Below the pieces are notes generated by a model that was not told the DNA's origin, made no database searches, and worked only from the letters and a program-made list of their open reading frames with translations. From NCBI GenBank assembly GCA_002402165.1, contig NVVI01000004.1, positions 120,502 through 126,953 on the forward strand: DNA of 6,452 nt, read 5' to 3'. Numbering within the stretch: the first letter of the stretch is position 1; each line of letters begins with the position of its first letter. Below are positions 1 to 5,114 of this stretch, piece by piece. The position numbers and the translations under genes are program-made. This stretch comes from Flavobacteriales bacterium (GTDB taxonomy: Bacteria; Bacteroidota; Bacteroidia; Flavobacteriales_E; Vicingaceae).

Positions 1-996
1 GAAAATATTTTTTATCACGAGGTAAAGGTCTCTGACTATCCTTTGTTTGATTACCAACCCTATGAACTTGTGCTAACTAGTAAATTAGTTGACGTAGTAA
101 AGTTTGAAAAACTAGACCTTTTACATGTTCACTACGCTATTCCACATGCATCTGCCGCTTATATGGCCAAAAGTATTTTAGCAAAAGAAGGAATTAACAT
201 CCCTTTTATTACCACATTGCACGGAACTGACATCACTCTTGTTGGGAGAGACTCTTCTTTTGAACCCGTAATTACCTTTGCCATTAACGAATCTAATGCA
301 GTTACTGCAGTTTCTGAGAGCTTAAAACAAGACACTTTAAAGCACTTTAATATTAAAAGAGACATTGAAGTAATACCGAATTTTATATGCCTAGATCATT
401 ACAATCATAATGGAAGTGTTGAATCTATAAAAAATTCATTTTGTCCTAAAGGCGAAAAATTATTAATACATGTTTCTAACTTTAGAAAAGTAAAACGAAC
501 TGAAGACGTAATTAAGGTTTTTGATATTGTAAGAAAACAAATTCCAGCAAAATTGTTAATGGTTGGCGATGGTCCTGAAAGACATCGATTGGAAGAATTA
601 TGTAGAAATTTAGGAACATGCCATCTAATCAAATTTTTAGGAAAAGTAAAAGACACCGAACGTATTTTAGCAGCATCTGATGTATTTATTCTACCTTCAG
701 AATCAGAAAGTTTTGGTTTAGCAGCCCTAGAAGCAATGGCCGCCAAAACGCCTGTCATATCGACTAACACAGGAGGAATTCCTGAGGTTAACAAAGAGGG
801 AGTGTCTGGGTTTTTAAGTAATGTTGGTGATGTTGAATCCATGGCAAAAAACACGTTGAAAATTCTTGCTGATGAAACCACATTAACTAAATTTAAAGAT
901 GGTGCTTATTCACAAGCTCAAAAATTTGATATAAATACAATTCTACCGTTGTATGAAAAATTATATGAAAAAGTAATTAATAACCAACTTCCCTGA
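1..996 (+). CDS. bshA: BshA, N-acetyl-alpha-D-glucosaminyl L-malate synthase (5' end cut off by window)
   Basis: This is a family GT4 glycosyltransferase that joins GlcNAc from UDP-GlcNAc to L-malate, the first step of bacillithiol synthesis in the cytoplasm. The frame is open from base 1; 331 residues are present. From memory of Bacillus subtilis BshA, the opening residues NIFYHEVKVSDYPLF align with its NIHFHEVEVNQYAVF, so about 50 N-terminal residues lie outside the window. Visible family motifs are HVHYAIPHA, TTLHGTDIT, VIPNF, HVSNFRKVKR, GDGPE (donor-binding domain) and the E-x7-E region ESFGLAALEAMA followed by GGIPEV. The TTG at 43 is internal, not a start. The last residues (NNQLP) are encoded antisense to a T9SS-tail-like sequence, so the native C-terminus may have been altered. 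No broken motif is seen. Identification is firm; whether the last five residues are original is uncertain. Confidence 0.95.
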   Translation, partial: ENIFYHEVKVSDYPLFDYQPYELVLTSKLVDVVKFEKLDLLHVHYAIPHASAAYMAKSILAKEGINIPFITTLHGTDITLVGRDSSFEPVITFAINESNAVTAVSESLKQDTLKHFNIKRDIEVIPNFICLDHYNHNGSVESIKNSFCPKGEKLLIHVSNFRKVKRTEDVIKVFDIVRKQIPAKLLMVGDGPERHRLEELCRNLGTCHLIKFLGKVKDTERILAASDVFILPSESESFGLAALEAMAAKTPVISTNTGGIPEVNKEGVSGFLSNVGDVESMAKNTLKILADETTLTKFKDGAYSQAQKFDINTILPLYEKLYEKVINNQLP

Positions 997-1016
997 ATAA
1001 TAACTATAGGTAAAAG
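992..1016. repeat. Left copy of imperfect 25-bp direct repeat
   Basis: It contains the decamer ATAATAACTA (997-1006), identical to 3305-3314. With CCTG on the left and TAAAAG on the right, 21 of 25 positions match 3300-3324 in the same orientation. It marks the breakpoint of the N-terminal T9SS gene fragment and overlaps the bshA stop codon. Confidence 0.75.
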
Positions 1017-1248
1017 TACTTGACCCATAGGTTTTTTGAAACATTACATTCCCATCAAAGTCGGTTTGTACTACAGCTATTTCACTTAACCCTGGAACTG
1101 TACCTCCAATCATAATATACCCACTATCATTTTCGATGGCATTCCATCCTACTTCTGCATTACCTGGTAAAAATCCAATTCTTTCATTAAAATATTGTGC
1201 ATTTAAACACTGGGTAGCAAGAAGAAAAAATATGCTTACCTGAATAAG

Positions 1249-1269
1249 ATTACGGGTCAAGCCCGTAAT
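1249..1269. repeat. Short palindrome inside the signal-peptide coding region
   Basis: ATTACGGG and CCCGTAAT form a perfect 8-bp stem around TCAAG. The sense reading on the minus strand, GTCATTACGGGCTTGACC, resembles short dispersed palindromes I recall from many bacterial genomes. It is translated in frame as VITGLTRNL in the n-region of the signal peptide of the fragment at 961-1305. Confidence 0.75.
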
Positions 1270-1343
1270 GACGATTCGATTGGATATGAATTGGTGCTTG
1301 AACATTTATTGTTTAAACGATATTTTTTAAGTTAAAGTTGCAC

Positions 1344-1399
1344 GTCATTGCGAAGGAGGAACGTCTGAAGCAATCTTTTTTTTGGAATGAGATTGCTTC
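1344..1399. repeat. REP-like palindrome (GTCATTGCG ... GAAGCAATCT / AGATTGCTTC)
   Basis: GAAGCAATCT (1367-1376) and AGATTGCTTC (1390-1399) form a perfect 10-bp stem with a 13-nt T-rich loop. GTCATTGCG at 1344-1352 precedes it. The GTCATTGCGA...GAAGCAATC combination resembles a widespread dispersed bacterial repeat (from memory). It lies between the two T9SS gene remnants, in non-coding sequence. Confidence 0.75.
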
Positions 1400-1416
1400 T
1401 TTTTACATCCCTCTAA

Positions 1417-1447
1417 TTTTGTTCCTAAATTATAAATTTAGACAAAA
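1417..1447. repeat. AT-rich imperfect palindrome
   Basis: TTTTGT pairs with ACAAAA and CTAAATT with AATTTAG around ATA, giving 13 base pairs interrupted by a 2-nt bulge (TC at 1423-1424). It sits directly between the palindromes at 1344-1399 and 1449-1468 and may be part of one composite element. No start or stop of a convincing gene lies within it. Confidence 0.6.
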
Positions 1448-1448
1448 T

Positions 1449-1468
1449 CTCTCCCTTCAAAGGGAGAG
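1449..1468. repeat. Short perfect palindrome just downstream of the T9SS remnant
   Basis: CTCTCCCTT and AAGGGAGAG form a perfect 9-bp stem with a 2-nt loop. It lies 12 bases past the stop codon at 1481-1483 of the minus-strand sorting-domain remnant. It could stop transcription, but no T-run follows on the minus strand, so a dispersed repeat is the better reading. Confidence 0.65.
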
Positions 1469-1480
1469 CTTGCTGCTGTA

Positions 1481-1986
1481 TTATTTCATTTTAATTAATT
1501 TACGGGTTAGTTGTATTACGCCTTCAGCTTCAATATGATAAATATAAATTCCTTTGTGTAAAATACTGTTATTGATTACCTTTTTATTAAATCCATCATG
1601 CAGAGCCGTTCGATACATTTCTCTGCCAGTTAAATCATGGATAACTAAATAAGAATTTAAACTATTATCAGGAAGTGTAGCTTCTATAGTCGTGTTTTGA
1701 TTAAAAGGGTTAGGGTAGTTATTTAGTTGATAGTTGTTAGTATATGGTTGTTGGTAGTTGGTGTTTGGTTGTTGGTTGCTAGTTCATCAGTAGGTTCATT
1801 CATTATTCGGCTAGAAGAAGCTCCAATAACAGGGAAGTCGTAAACTTCTGCTACCTTTTCATTAAATGCTAATTCTAATAAATTACGAGCATTAACGCTT
1901 CCTTTTAATGTTGGATTATTTGCTACTTGCTCTATAGCTGCTTTTAATTGAGGGTCTGTTTTAATGCTCATTAATTGATTAGGCAT
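1481..1986 (-). pseudogene. 3' remnant of a T9SS-secreted protein with intact sorting domain, frameshifted
   Basis: The upstream part is an 87-codon frame (1986 to a stop at 1723-1725) beginning MPNQLMSIKTDPQL, with a helical-looking stretch AAIEQVANNPTLKGSVNARN such as is found before the sorting domain of large T9SS proteins. A second frame then carries a textbook type A sorting domain: NYPNPFNQNTTIEATLP, then VIHDLTGREMYRT, then KGIYIYHIEAEG, ending LTRKLIKMK with a stop at 1481-1483. The two parts are in different frames; the switch falls in the low-complexity stretch at 1730-1783. There is no signal peptide, and in-frame stops lie upstream of 1986, so the 5' part of the gene is missing. 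An A-rich leader (TTAACTTAAAAAA) precedes the ATG, so the 87-residue peptide could be translated. I see a decayed gene, with a phase-variable one as the alternative. Confidence 0.75.
1730..1783. repeat. Low-complexity ACCAACA-type repeat containing a frameshift
   Basis: On the minus strand this is a degenerate run of CAACCAA, ACTACCAACA and similar units, made almost wholly of A and C. It encodes an N/T/Q-rich linker directly before the sorting domain. The reading frame changes within it, by -1 (equivalently +2), between the upstream 87-codon frame and the sorting domain. Such tracts are prone to slippage. Confidence 0.65.
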
Positions 1987-2013
1987 TTTTTTAAGTTAAA
2001 ATTGCTTTGTTCT

Positions 2014-2031
2014 TTCCTGTGCAGACAGGAA
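2014..2031. repeat. Short palindrome between two T9SS gene remnants
   Basis: TTCCTGT and ACAGGAA form a perfect 7-bp stem around GCAG. It lies 11 bases beyond the stop codon of the gene at 2042 and upstream of the remnant at 1986. Its TTCCT...AGGAA form recalls the hairpin at 4546-4565. No terminator T-run follows on the minus strand. Confidence 0.65.
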
Positions 2032-2069
2032 TCCAGCCCAATTACTGTATAACCAACTTACCAGAATAT

Positions 2070-2088
2070 CCCCGAACTTGTTTCGGGG
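2070..2088. repeat. Palindrome inserted in the sorting-domain coding region (copy 1)
   Basis: CCCCGAA and TTCGGGG form a 7-bp stem around a 5-nt loop, flanked by AT on the left and TCT on the right. On the coding strand it reads TPKQVRG between LTYEQ and YSGKLVIQ, which widens the loop before the last sorting-domain strand. It has the same 7-5-7 design and flanks as 2218-2236. Confidence 0.75.
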
Positions 2089-2217
2089 TCTGTTCATAGG
2101 TAAGATAACGATAAAAATAGATGCCTTTGGGTAACCAACCTACATCTAGTTGCGTGGAATTGGAGTTAATTGTTTTAGATAAAACTTCTTTTCCTGTGAG
2201 GTCTATGATTTGAAAGA

Positions 2218-2236
2218 CCCCAGAATAAATCTGGGG
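2218..2236. repeat. Palindrome inserted in the sorting-domain coding region (copy 2)
   Basis: CCCCAGA and TCTGGGG form a 7-bp stem around ATAAA. In the opposite orientation to 2070-2088 it shares the frame ATCCCC-(11 nt)-GGGGTCT. On the coding strand it encodes NPQIYSGV between the TIEIP strand and FQIIDLTG. Confidence 0.75.
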
Positions 2237-3299
2237 ATTAGGAATTTCAATAGTTACTATCCCACTTGTTGGATTAGGATAAACCAATAAACTTTCTTTG
2301 ATATGTGTTACTTCTTGAGTAATACCAACACTAACCCAACAATTACTGGTATCTACGCAACCATTACTGTCTATTTTGAAAATCCACATATCTTGATTGC
2401 CTGTATCGGGTAAAGCTGTATAAACAACTCCTCCACAAATAAATCCTCCATCTGAAGTCGGTCTTACATCCTTGATTTCAAAATCAGTACTTAATCCGTT
2501 CATAAAAGGTATGCGATAAGTTTTGTGCCACAAAGTATCTCCGTTTGGTTTAAGCTTAATAATTAATCCGTCTCTTCGTCCAAATGTTGTGCTATCAGTA
2601 AAAAATTCTTGACCAGCACCAATAAAATTACCATCTGGTAGTTCAAAAATTGTACGAAAACCATTACCACTACTATTTCCTGTAGGAGGAGTGTAGGTTC
2701 TAGTCCATATAGTATCACCTATACTATCTAATCGGATAGCATAAGGTTTGTATATGGCATCCAAATCCGATCTCAAAACTCCTCCAAAAATATAGCCACC
2801 ATCTATAGTTTGTTCTATGCTTCCAGCTCCATCATAATCTGACTCTCCAAAAACCTTTGTAAATTCGATATTACCTAAACTGTCAATCTTAGTTATTAAA
2901 ATATTTGTTGTAGTAGGTACTCCTGGACCAAGACTTCTTGTTATTCTAGTGAAAATATATCCCCCATCATCACAAATGGCAATATGGTTTGGGGTATCCA
3001 ATTGAGGTCCAGCATAAAATTGCTGCCATTCTATATTTCCAAGACTATCCGTTTTTATCACCCAATATCTTGCAGTTGTACTACTGCTTTCACCAAGTAA
3101 TATAAATCCTCCATCAGGAGTATGGCGCATATGTCTACCAGTTTGAAAATTAAGTGTATCTCCATATTGTCTAGTCCATAAAGTGTCGCCTAATCCATTA
3201 AAACGAAAGAGTACAGGAAAATTATCTCCAGATGTAGTGGCTTTTCCTCCAAACATGGCATATCCTCCACTATTTACTTTGACTAGAGAGCCTTGAAGA

Positions 3300-3324
3300 C
3301 CTGCATAATAACTAAAAATAAAAG
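3300..3324. repeat. Right copy of imperfect 25-bp direct repeat
   Basis: It contains ATAATAACTA (3305-3314), identical to 997-1006. Over 25 bases it matches 992-1016 at 21 positions, in the same orientation. On its left the T9SS gene loses its N-terminus; on its right the regulator gene lacks its first codons, so both neighbours are broken here. Confidence 0.75.
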
Positions 3325-3626
3325 AAGTAATAGCTGCTAAAGGGATTAGAGTAACCCTATTTGCTAAAAAAATAAATAAATCTCGTTCAGTCGTTTATAA
3401 TATTTTTGAACGAGAATCAATAGACTCCTTCCTCTTATATAAAATAAGTGAAGAATTAGACTTTAATTTTTTCAGCTTATTTGAACTCAACAATACCTCT
3501 GGTAAAGTAAATGAACCTTCTACATTTTATGGCGATGGTTGGAAAGTAAAGTATATTGATTTATTAGAGAAATACAACAACTTATTAGAAAATAAAGTAG
3601 CCGTTTATTTTAAATCAAGAAGCTAA
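3312..3626 (+). pseudogene. XRE/Cro-like helix-turn-helix regulator lacking its start codon
   Basis: A 104-codon frame follows the stop at 3309-3311. It reads KIKEVIAAKGIRVTLFAKKI, NKSRSVVYNIFERESID, FLLYKISEELDFNFFSLFEL, and ends VAVYFKSRS. The layout (helix, VTLFAKK helix 2, SRSVVYNIF recognition helix, SID, KISEELDFNFF) is that of small Bacteroidota helix-turn-helix proteins of about 100 residues. A short C-terminal coiled coil (YIDLLEKYNNLLENK) is also typical. Homologues of this kind usually have about five residues (M..xIG) before KIKEV. Here a stop stands in that place and no ATG, GTG or TTG occurs in frame in the N-terminal part. The truncation coincides with the direct repeat at 3300-3324. 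Its stop overlaps the murI stop (CTAA, 3623-3626). The coding sequence past the break is intact, so the damage looks recent. DNA target unknown. Confidence 0.75.
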
Positions 3627-4444
3627 AACACTCGAAAAACTATTTCATCATCAGCTGAAATTTCAATTCGCTGTAAAAATTCTGATAAAACGTTCAAATC
3701 TCCATTAGTATAAAAAGTTCTAGCAACATTTTTATTATCTAGGTTTAATAAACCTTCTTTTTCTAATACTTTTTGTGTTTGTTTTGCAACAGCTTCGCCA
3801 GAATCGATAATAGTAATATGATTTGGAACAATTTGTTTAATAATGGGGATTAAAAAAGAATAATGAGTACATCCTAAAACAATATTATCTACCCCTTGTT
3901 CAATCATAGGTGTAAGGTATTTTTCTAAAAGAGGTTTAGTTTCATCTAATAGTCCTTTTTCAATTAATCGAACTAAATTTTTTCCTTCAGTTTCTATTAT
4001 TTCTAGCTTATCTCTAAACTCGTGTGAAGTAGTTAAAAACAAATCACTATTTAAAGTTCCCTTAGTTGCTAAAATTCCAATTTTCCCAGATTTTGTTTGC
4101 AATGCAGCAGGTTTAGTGGCAGGTTCTATTCCAACAAATGGTATATCGTACTTCTTTCTTAGTGTATCAATAGCATTTGTTGTGGCAGTATTGCAGGCAA
4201 CAACAATTAATTTACATCCTAGCTCTAACAATAACTCAGTATTTTTAATACTAAGGTTTATTATTTCTCCCTTACTTTTTTCTCCATATGGAGTGTTATT
4301 GCTATCCGCTAAATAAATAATAGATTCATTAGGAAGTTGCTTTGTAATTTCTTTGCATATAGACAAACCTCCTAATCCAGAATCAAAAATTCCAATTGAT
4401 AATTGATTGATATTTTTAATGTTATTATTCAAAGTATTAATCAT
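3623..4444 (-). CDS. murI: MurI, glutamate racemase
   Basis: This cytoplasmic enzyme interconverts L- and D-glutamate without a cofactor and supplies D-Glu for peptidoglycan precursors. The 273-residue length is normal. Motifs: IFDSGLGG (residues 19-26, with the catalytic-site Asp21), ADSNNTPYG (46-54), VACNTATT (82-89, catalytic Cys84), and LGCTHY (190-195, catalytic Cys192 followed by His194). Both catalytic cysteines are present, so the enzyme should be active. The first 14 residues (rich in N and I) extend beyond the usual start near QLSIGIFDSG. The ATG at 4444 is supported by a GGAG seven bases upstream, though that GGAG lies in a hairpin. The gene lies downstream of the two skp-like genes on the same strand, a familiar order in Flavobacteriales, and ends in a 4-base stop overlap with the regulator remnant. 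Confidence 0.97.
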   Translation of the reverse strand: MINTLNNNIKNINQLSIGIFDSGLGGLSICKEITKQLPNESIIYLADSNNTPYGEKSKGEIINLSIKNTELLLELGCKLIVVACNTATTNAIDTLRKKYDIPFVGIEPATKPAALQTKSGKIGILATKGTLNSDLFLTTSHEFRDKLEIIETEGKNLVRLIEKGLLDETKPLLEKYLTPMIEQGVDNIVLGCTHYSFLIPIIKQIVPNHITIIDSGEAVAKQTQKVLEKEGLLNLDNKNVARTFYTNGDLNVLSEFLQRIEISADDEIVFRVF

Positions 4445-4478
4445 AAAAAAGCTCCAATGAAATTTTCAAAGGAGCTTT
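4445..4478 (-). terminator. Terminator-like hairpin abutting the murI start codon
   Basis: On the minus strand AAAGCTCC (4478-4471) pairs with GGAGCTTT (4455-4448), 8 bp. An inner TGAA/TTCA stem lies within the 15-nt loop, and the 3' arm runs into six T residues that touch the ATG of murI. It has the form of an intrinsic terminator for skp transcripts. The same 3' arm holds GGAG seven bases before ATG, the right distance for a Shine-Dalgarno site, so it may also control murI translation. Confidence 0.7.
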
Positions 4479-4504
4479 AAAGTTAATGAAACTTTATTTT
4501 AAGA

Positions 4505-4521
4505 TTCTGATAAAATCAGAA
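4505..4521. other. Small hairpin in the skp-murI intergenic region
   Basis: TTCTGAT and ATCAGAA form a perfect 7-bp stem with an AAA loop. It is the middle of three hairpins in the 129-base gap between the second skp-like gene and murI. It has no T-run suited to termination on the minus strand. Confidence 0.5.
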
Positions 4522-4545
4522 GAAATTAAAATATTAGTTAACTTA

Positions 4546-4565
4546 ATTCCTCTGCATAGAGGAAT
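4546..4565. repeat. Perfect palindrome just past the skp stop codon
   Basis: ATTCCTCT and AGAGGAAT form an 8-bp stem with a GCAT loop, eight bases downstream of the skp-like stop codon. It may protect the 3' end of the transcript or be a dispersed repeat; it resembles the palindrome at 2014-2031 in its TTCCT...AGGAA arms. Confidence 0.6.
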
Positions 4566-4573
4566 CTATACTA

Positions 4574-5086
4574 TTATTCAATTCCTAATTTCTTTTTTAC
4601 AAGAGGTAAAATATCAAACTTTTCATCATGGTATAAAGTAACCCCTGTGCTTGTATCTGTTATTTCTGTATATCCATTTTCTTTAGCTACATCAATTATA
4701 GCAGTTTTAGCTTTATCAATAATTGGCTGGAGCAACTCCTGCTCTTTTCTTTGTAAATCTGCTTCGGCAGTTTGTTGAAACTCTTTTATTCTTTTTTCTA
4801 AATCTGTAATTTCTTTAATCTTAACATCTTTTATGATATCAGTCATTACATCTTGCTTACTTTGAAATTCTCCAACCTTCATTTCATATTCTTTACTCAT
4901 TGCATCCAAAGTAACTTTTAGTTGATTGGCATAATCTTCTATCTCTTTTTGAACTGTGGTCCTCTCTGGCATTGCTGTTAACAAATCGTTAGAATTAATA
5001 TAACCAGTTTTTTGTGACTTTTGAGCCATTGTCGTAGTCGATAACATAACTACAAACATTAATAATGTTATTTTAAGTGTTCTCAT
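4574..5086 (-). CDS. Skp/OmpH-family periplasmic chaperone (second copy)
   Basis: Skp-like proteins bind unfolded outer-membrane proteins in the periplasm and hand them to the BAM complex. I place the start at the ATG at 5086 (MRTLKITLLMFVVMLSTTTMAQ), which gives a clean signal peptide cut near MAQ and 170 residues. The upstream ATG at 5107 would add seven residues (MAINLKK) encoded by the A-rich leader. Mature residues open with the family strand TGYINSNDLLTAMPE. A long coiled coil follows (about residues 45-120, rich in E, K and Q, for example EITDLEKRIKEFQQ). The C-terminal core is VAKENGYTEITDTSTG with LYHDEKFDI. It follows the first skp-like gene by 28 bases and is surely co-transcribed with it. 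Similar fold but only modest identity to that copy. Confidence 0.92.
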   Translation of the reverse strand: MRTLKITLLMFVVMLSTTTMAQKSQKTGYINSNDLLTAMPERTTVQKEIEDYANQLKVTLDAMSKEYEMKVGEFQSKQDVMTDIIKDVKIKEITDLEKRIKEFQQTAEADLQRKEQELLQPIIDKAKTAIIDVAKENGYTEITDTSTGVTLYHDEKFDILPLVKKKLGIE

Positions 5087-5114
5087 TTTTTTTAAATTAA
5101 TTGCCAAATATATA

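Larger units (their letters stand above)
961..1305 (-). pseudogene. N-terminal fragment of a T9SS-secreted beta-propeller-like protein
   Basis: This 114-residue frame starts with a signal peptide: an n-region with K, H and R, a hydrophobic core VSIFFLLATQ, and a likely cut after CLNA before QYF. One propeller-type repeat follows (DSGYIMIGG about residues 60-68, DFDGNVMFQKTYG about 82-94). After residue 103 it switches abruptly to SGKLVIN, which resembles the last strand of a T9SS sorting domain (compare YSGKLVIQ at the end of the gene at 2042). It thus has a beginning and an end with the middle missing. It runs convergently into the 3' end of bshA, overlapping by 36 bases. Its residue-103 breakpoint falls on the direct repeat at 997-1006, and the missing middle continues in frame in the gene at 2042-3314. 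It could be expressed as a short secreted peptide, but I judge it a rearrangement remnant. Confidence 0.7.
2042..3314 (-). pseudogene. T9SS-secreted beta-propeller-like protein lacking its N-terminus
   Basis: The product is a repeat protein of unknown binding target with a T9SS type A sorting domain, so it should be exported and anchored or released at the cell surface. From the first internal ATG (3256) it has 404 residues. Genuine homology begins upstream of that ATG, at about 3304 (AGLQGSLVKVNSGGYAMFGG). Six repeats are visible, each with a DGGY-I-x-G-G strand (GGYAMFGG, DGGFILLGE, DGGYIFTRI, DGGYIFGGV, DGNFIGAG, DGGFICGGV) and a D-x-x-G-N/D-x-x-W turn (DSLGNIEW, DSIGDTIW). The last 82 residues are the sorting domain: VYPNPTSG, VFQIIDLTGKEV, LPKGIYFY, ending YSGKLVIQ. 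No signal peptide or start codon lies upstream; the frame runs open to 3394 only through antisense of the regulator gene. The missing start and first repeat are in the fragment at 961-1305. Two palindromes are translated in frame within its sorting domain. Confidence 0.8.

Noticed and set aside
159..881. Two minus-strand open frames (159-365 and 405-881) opposite bshA
   Set aside because: They are antisense to the clear BshA coding sequence, show no recognisable motif, and have the composition expected of a shadow frame.
1338..1538. Plus-strand 66-codon open frame
   Set aside because: It runs through three palindromes and then antisense to the sorting-domain remnant; the product has no family features.
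1344..2236. Possible CRISPR array made by the clustered palindromes
   Set aside because: The palindromes differ in sequence and spacing and several lie in reading frames; there are no regular repeat-spacer units.
992..3324. Insertion sequence or integron-type element bounded by the direct repeats
   Set aside because: There is no transposase, integrase or terminal inverted repeat within it; all coding content is T9SS-type protein.
4116..4316. Plus-strand 66-codon open frame
   Set aside because: It is antisense to the conserved ACNTAT and DSNNTPYG region of murI.
4445..4573. Riboswitch or promoter upstream of murI
   Set aside because: Only simple hairpins are visible. I could not find a convincing Bacteroidota -33/-7 pair (TTTG / TAnnTTTG), so no promoter is called.
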